Part shown: positions 63,561 through 64,000 of the stretch, one piece after another | Layout of the letters: each line of letters starts with the position of its first letter | Numbering within the stretch: position 1 is the stretch's first letter | Source of the DNA: CAYRYU01 sp964428355 | Lineage (GTDB): Bacteria; Muiribacteriota; Ozemobacteria; Ozemobacterales; Ozemobacteraceae | NCBI GenBank assembly: GCA_964428355.1 | Contig: CAYRYU010000002.1 | Span: forward strand, 1 to 64,000 | Direction: 5' to 3' | DNA length: 64,000 nt | Translations under genes and position numbers: made by a program | Notes under the pieces: generated by a model | What the model was told of the DNA's origin: nothing | What the model saw: only the letters and a program-made list of their open reading frames with translations | The model's database searches: none

Positions 63561-64000
63561 ATGGAATCATTCGCCCTTGGCGGGCTCCTGATAGACCGCT
63601 TCGTGGTCGGCCCCTTCGGGGTCAATACATATCTCGTCCGCGACAGTGAGTCCCGCCAAGCTCTCCTTATAGATCCAGGAACCGCCGATCCGGAAATCGT
63701 CCGCATGCTCGAGCCTTTCAGCTCCGATGTCATAAGGGTTTATCTGACCCACTGCCATGCCGACCATATAATGGGAATTCCCGGCCTCCGGGCGAGATTT
63801 CCCATAAGGGTCGCCTGTTCACGGGGTGATTCCCCCATGCTTCGAGATCCAGATCTGAACCTTTCAAGCCTTCTGGGCTTCTCGGTCGATGTCGGACCGG
63901 CTGACGATCTACTTGAGGATGGGGATACCATCCCCCTTGCGAAGACCCCCGGCAAGGTTATAGCGATTCCAGGGCACAGCCCGGGGGGGCTGGCTTTCTG
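63561..64000 (+). CDS. MBL-fold metallohydrolase (partial, runs off the window)
   Basis: Starts at ATG 63561 after CAGGAGG and remains open to the window edge. N terminus MESFALGGLLIDRFVVGPFG, then NTYLVRD and LLIDPGTADPE. Zinc motif THCHADHIMG (HxHxDH), and IPGHSPGGLAF near the edge. Glyoxalase II-like; substrate unknown. 22 bases after hpt. Confidence 0.93.
   Translation, partial: MESFALGGLLIDRFVVGPFGVNTYLVRDSESRQALLIDPGTADPEIVRMLEPFSSDVIRVYLTHCHADHIMGIPGLRARFPIRVACSRGDSPMLRDPDLNLSSLLGFSVDVGPADDLLEDGDTIPLAKTPGKVIAIPGHSPGGLAF

Overview
The window is high-GC bacterial chromosome with dense, mostly single-copy genes, Shine-Dalgarno leaders and tightly overlapped operons. It carries housekeeping genes (folate synthesis, der, plsY, gpsA, lepA, rnpB, hfq, dusB, a class A PBP, hpt) next to many secreted or membrane-anchored proteins, prepilin-like proteins, NHL and HEAT repeat proteins, Ser/Thr kinases, a PP2C phosphatase and an FHA protein. 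DegP, PspA with a sigma-54-type promoter, lipoproteins and Hfq suggest a diderm. The abundance of pilin-like and kinase genes would fit an uncultured deep lineage such as Candidatus Riflebacteria, but that placement is a guess. No tRNA, intact insertion sequence or CRISPR array was seen.

Layout. 1-1.4 kb: decayed chemotaxis locus (CheA Hpt remnant with a stop and a frameshift, next to a shortened MCP). 2.2-6.3 kb: a giant secreted protein with DUF4214-like repeats. 6.6-10.0 kb: folate/pterin operon folP-folK-folC-PTPS. 10.0-12.8 kb (minus): tail-anchored protein, rnpB, TPM-domain protein, coiled-coil zinc-ribbon protein. 13.0-20.7 kb (plus): der-plsY-gpsA-VanW-like-NHL-lepA. 20.7-28.6 kb: HEAT protein, DUF3109, pspA, TPR protein plus zinc-ribbon kinase, anti-sigma(FecR)/ECF sigma pair. 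29.5-34.5 kb (minus): pseudopilin-type operon and a heptad-repeat secreted protein. 34.6-43 kb (plus): DUF3352-like protein, PhnD-like lipoprotein overlapping a GGDEF sensor, dusB, a cNBD-MCP-tip fusion, hfq, a lipoprotein, a zinc-ribbon/SLH-like protein. 43.3-51.4 kb: PBP1A, second FolC, NamZ, and an SH3b peptidase with two beta-propeller-like proteins. 51.5-56.7 kb: a signalling block of cNBD-MinD ATPase, PP2C, PEGA/TPR kinase and FHA-TadZ-like ATPase. 56.9-64 kb: SH3b protein, EndoU-like secreted nuclease, prepilin-like protein, small membrane protein, degP, UDP-glucuronate decarboxylase-like gene, hpt, partial MBL hydrolase.

How they fit together. Two MinD/ParA-type ATPases carry different N-terminal sensors (cNMP-like fold; FHA) and flank a kinase/phosphatase pair, which suggests phospho-controlled positioning of a surface machine, plausibly the pilus or secretion system whose pseudopilins lie about 20 kb away. 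The degenerate MCP/CheA locus contrasts with an intact soluble cNBD-MCP-tip fusion, so chemoreceptor-like signalling may have been rewired. Cell-wall synthesis and recycling genes (PBP1A, NamZ, SH3b/cysteine peptidase) form a second theme.
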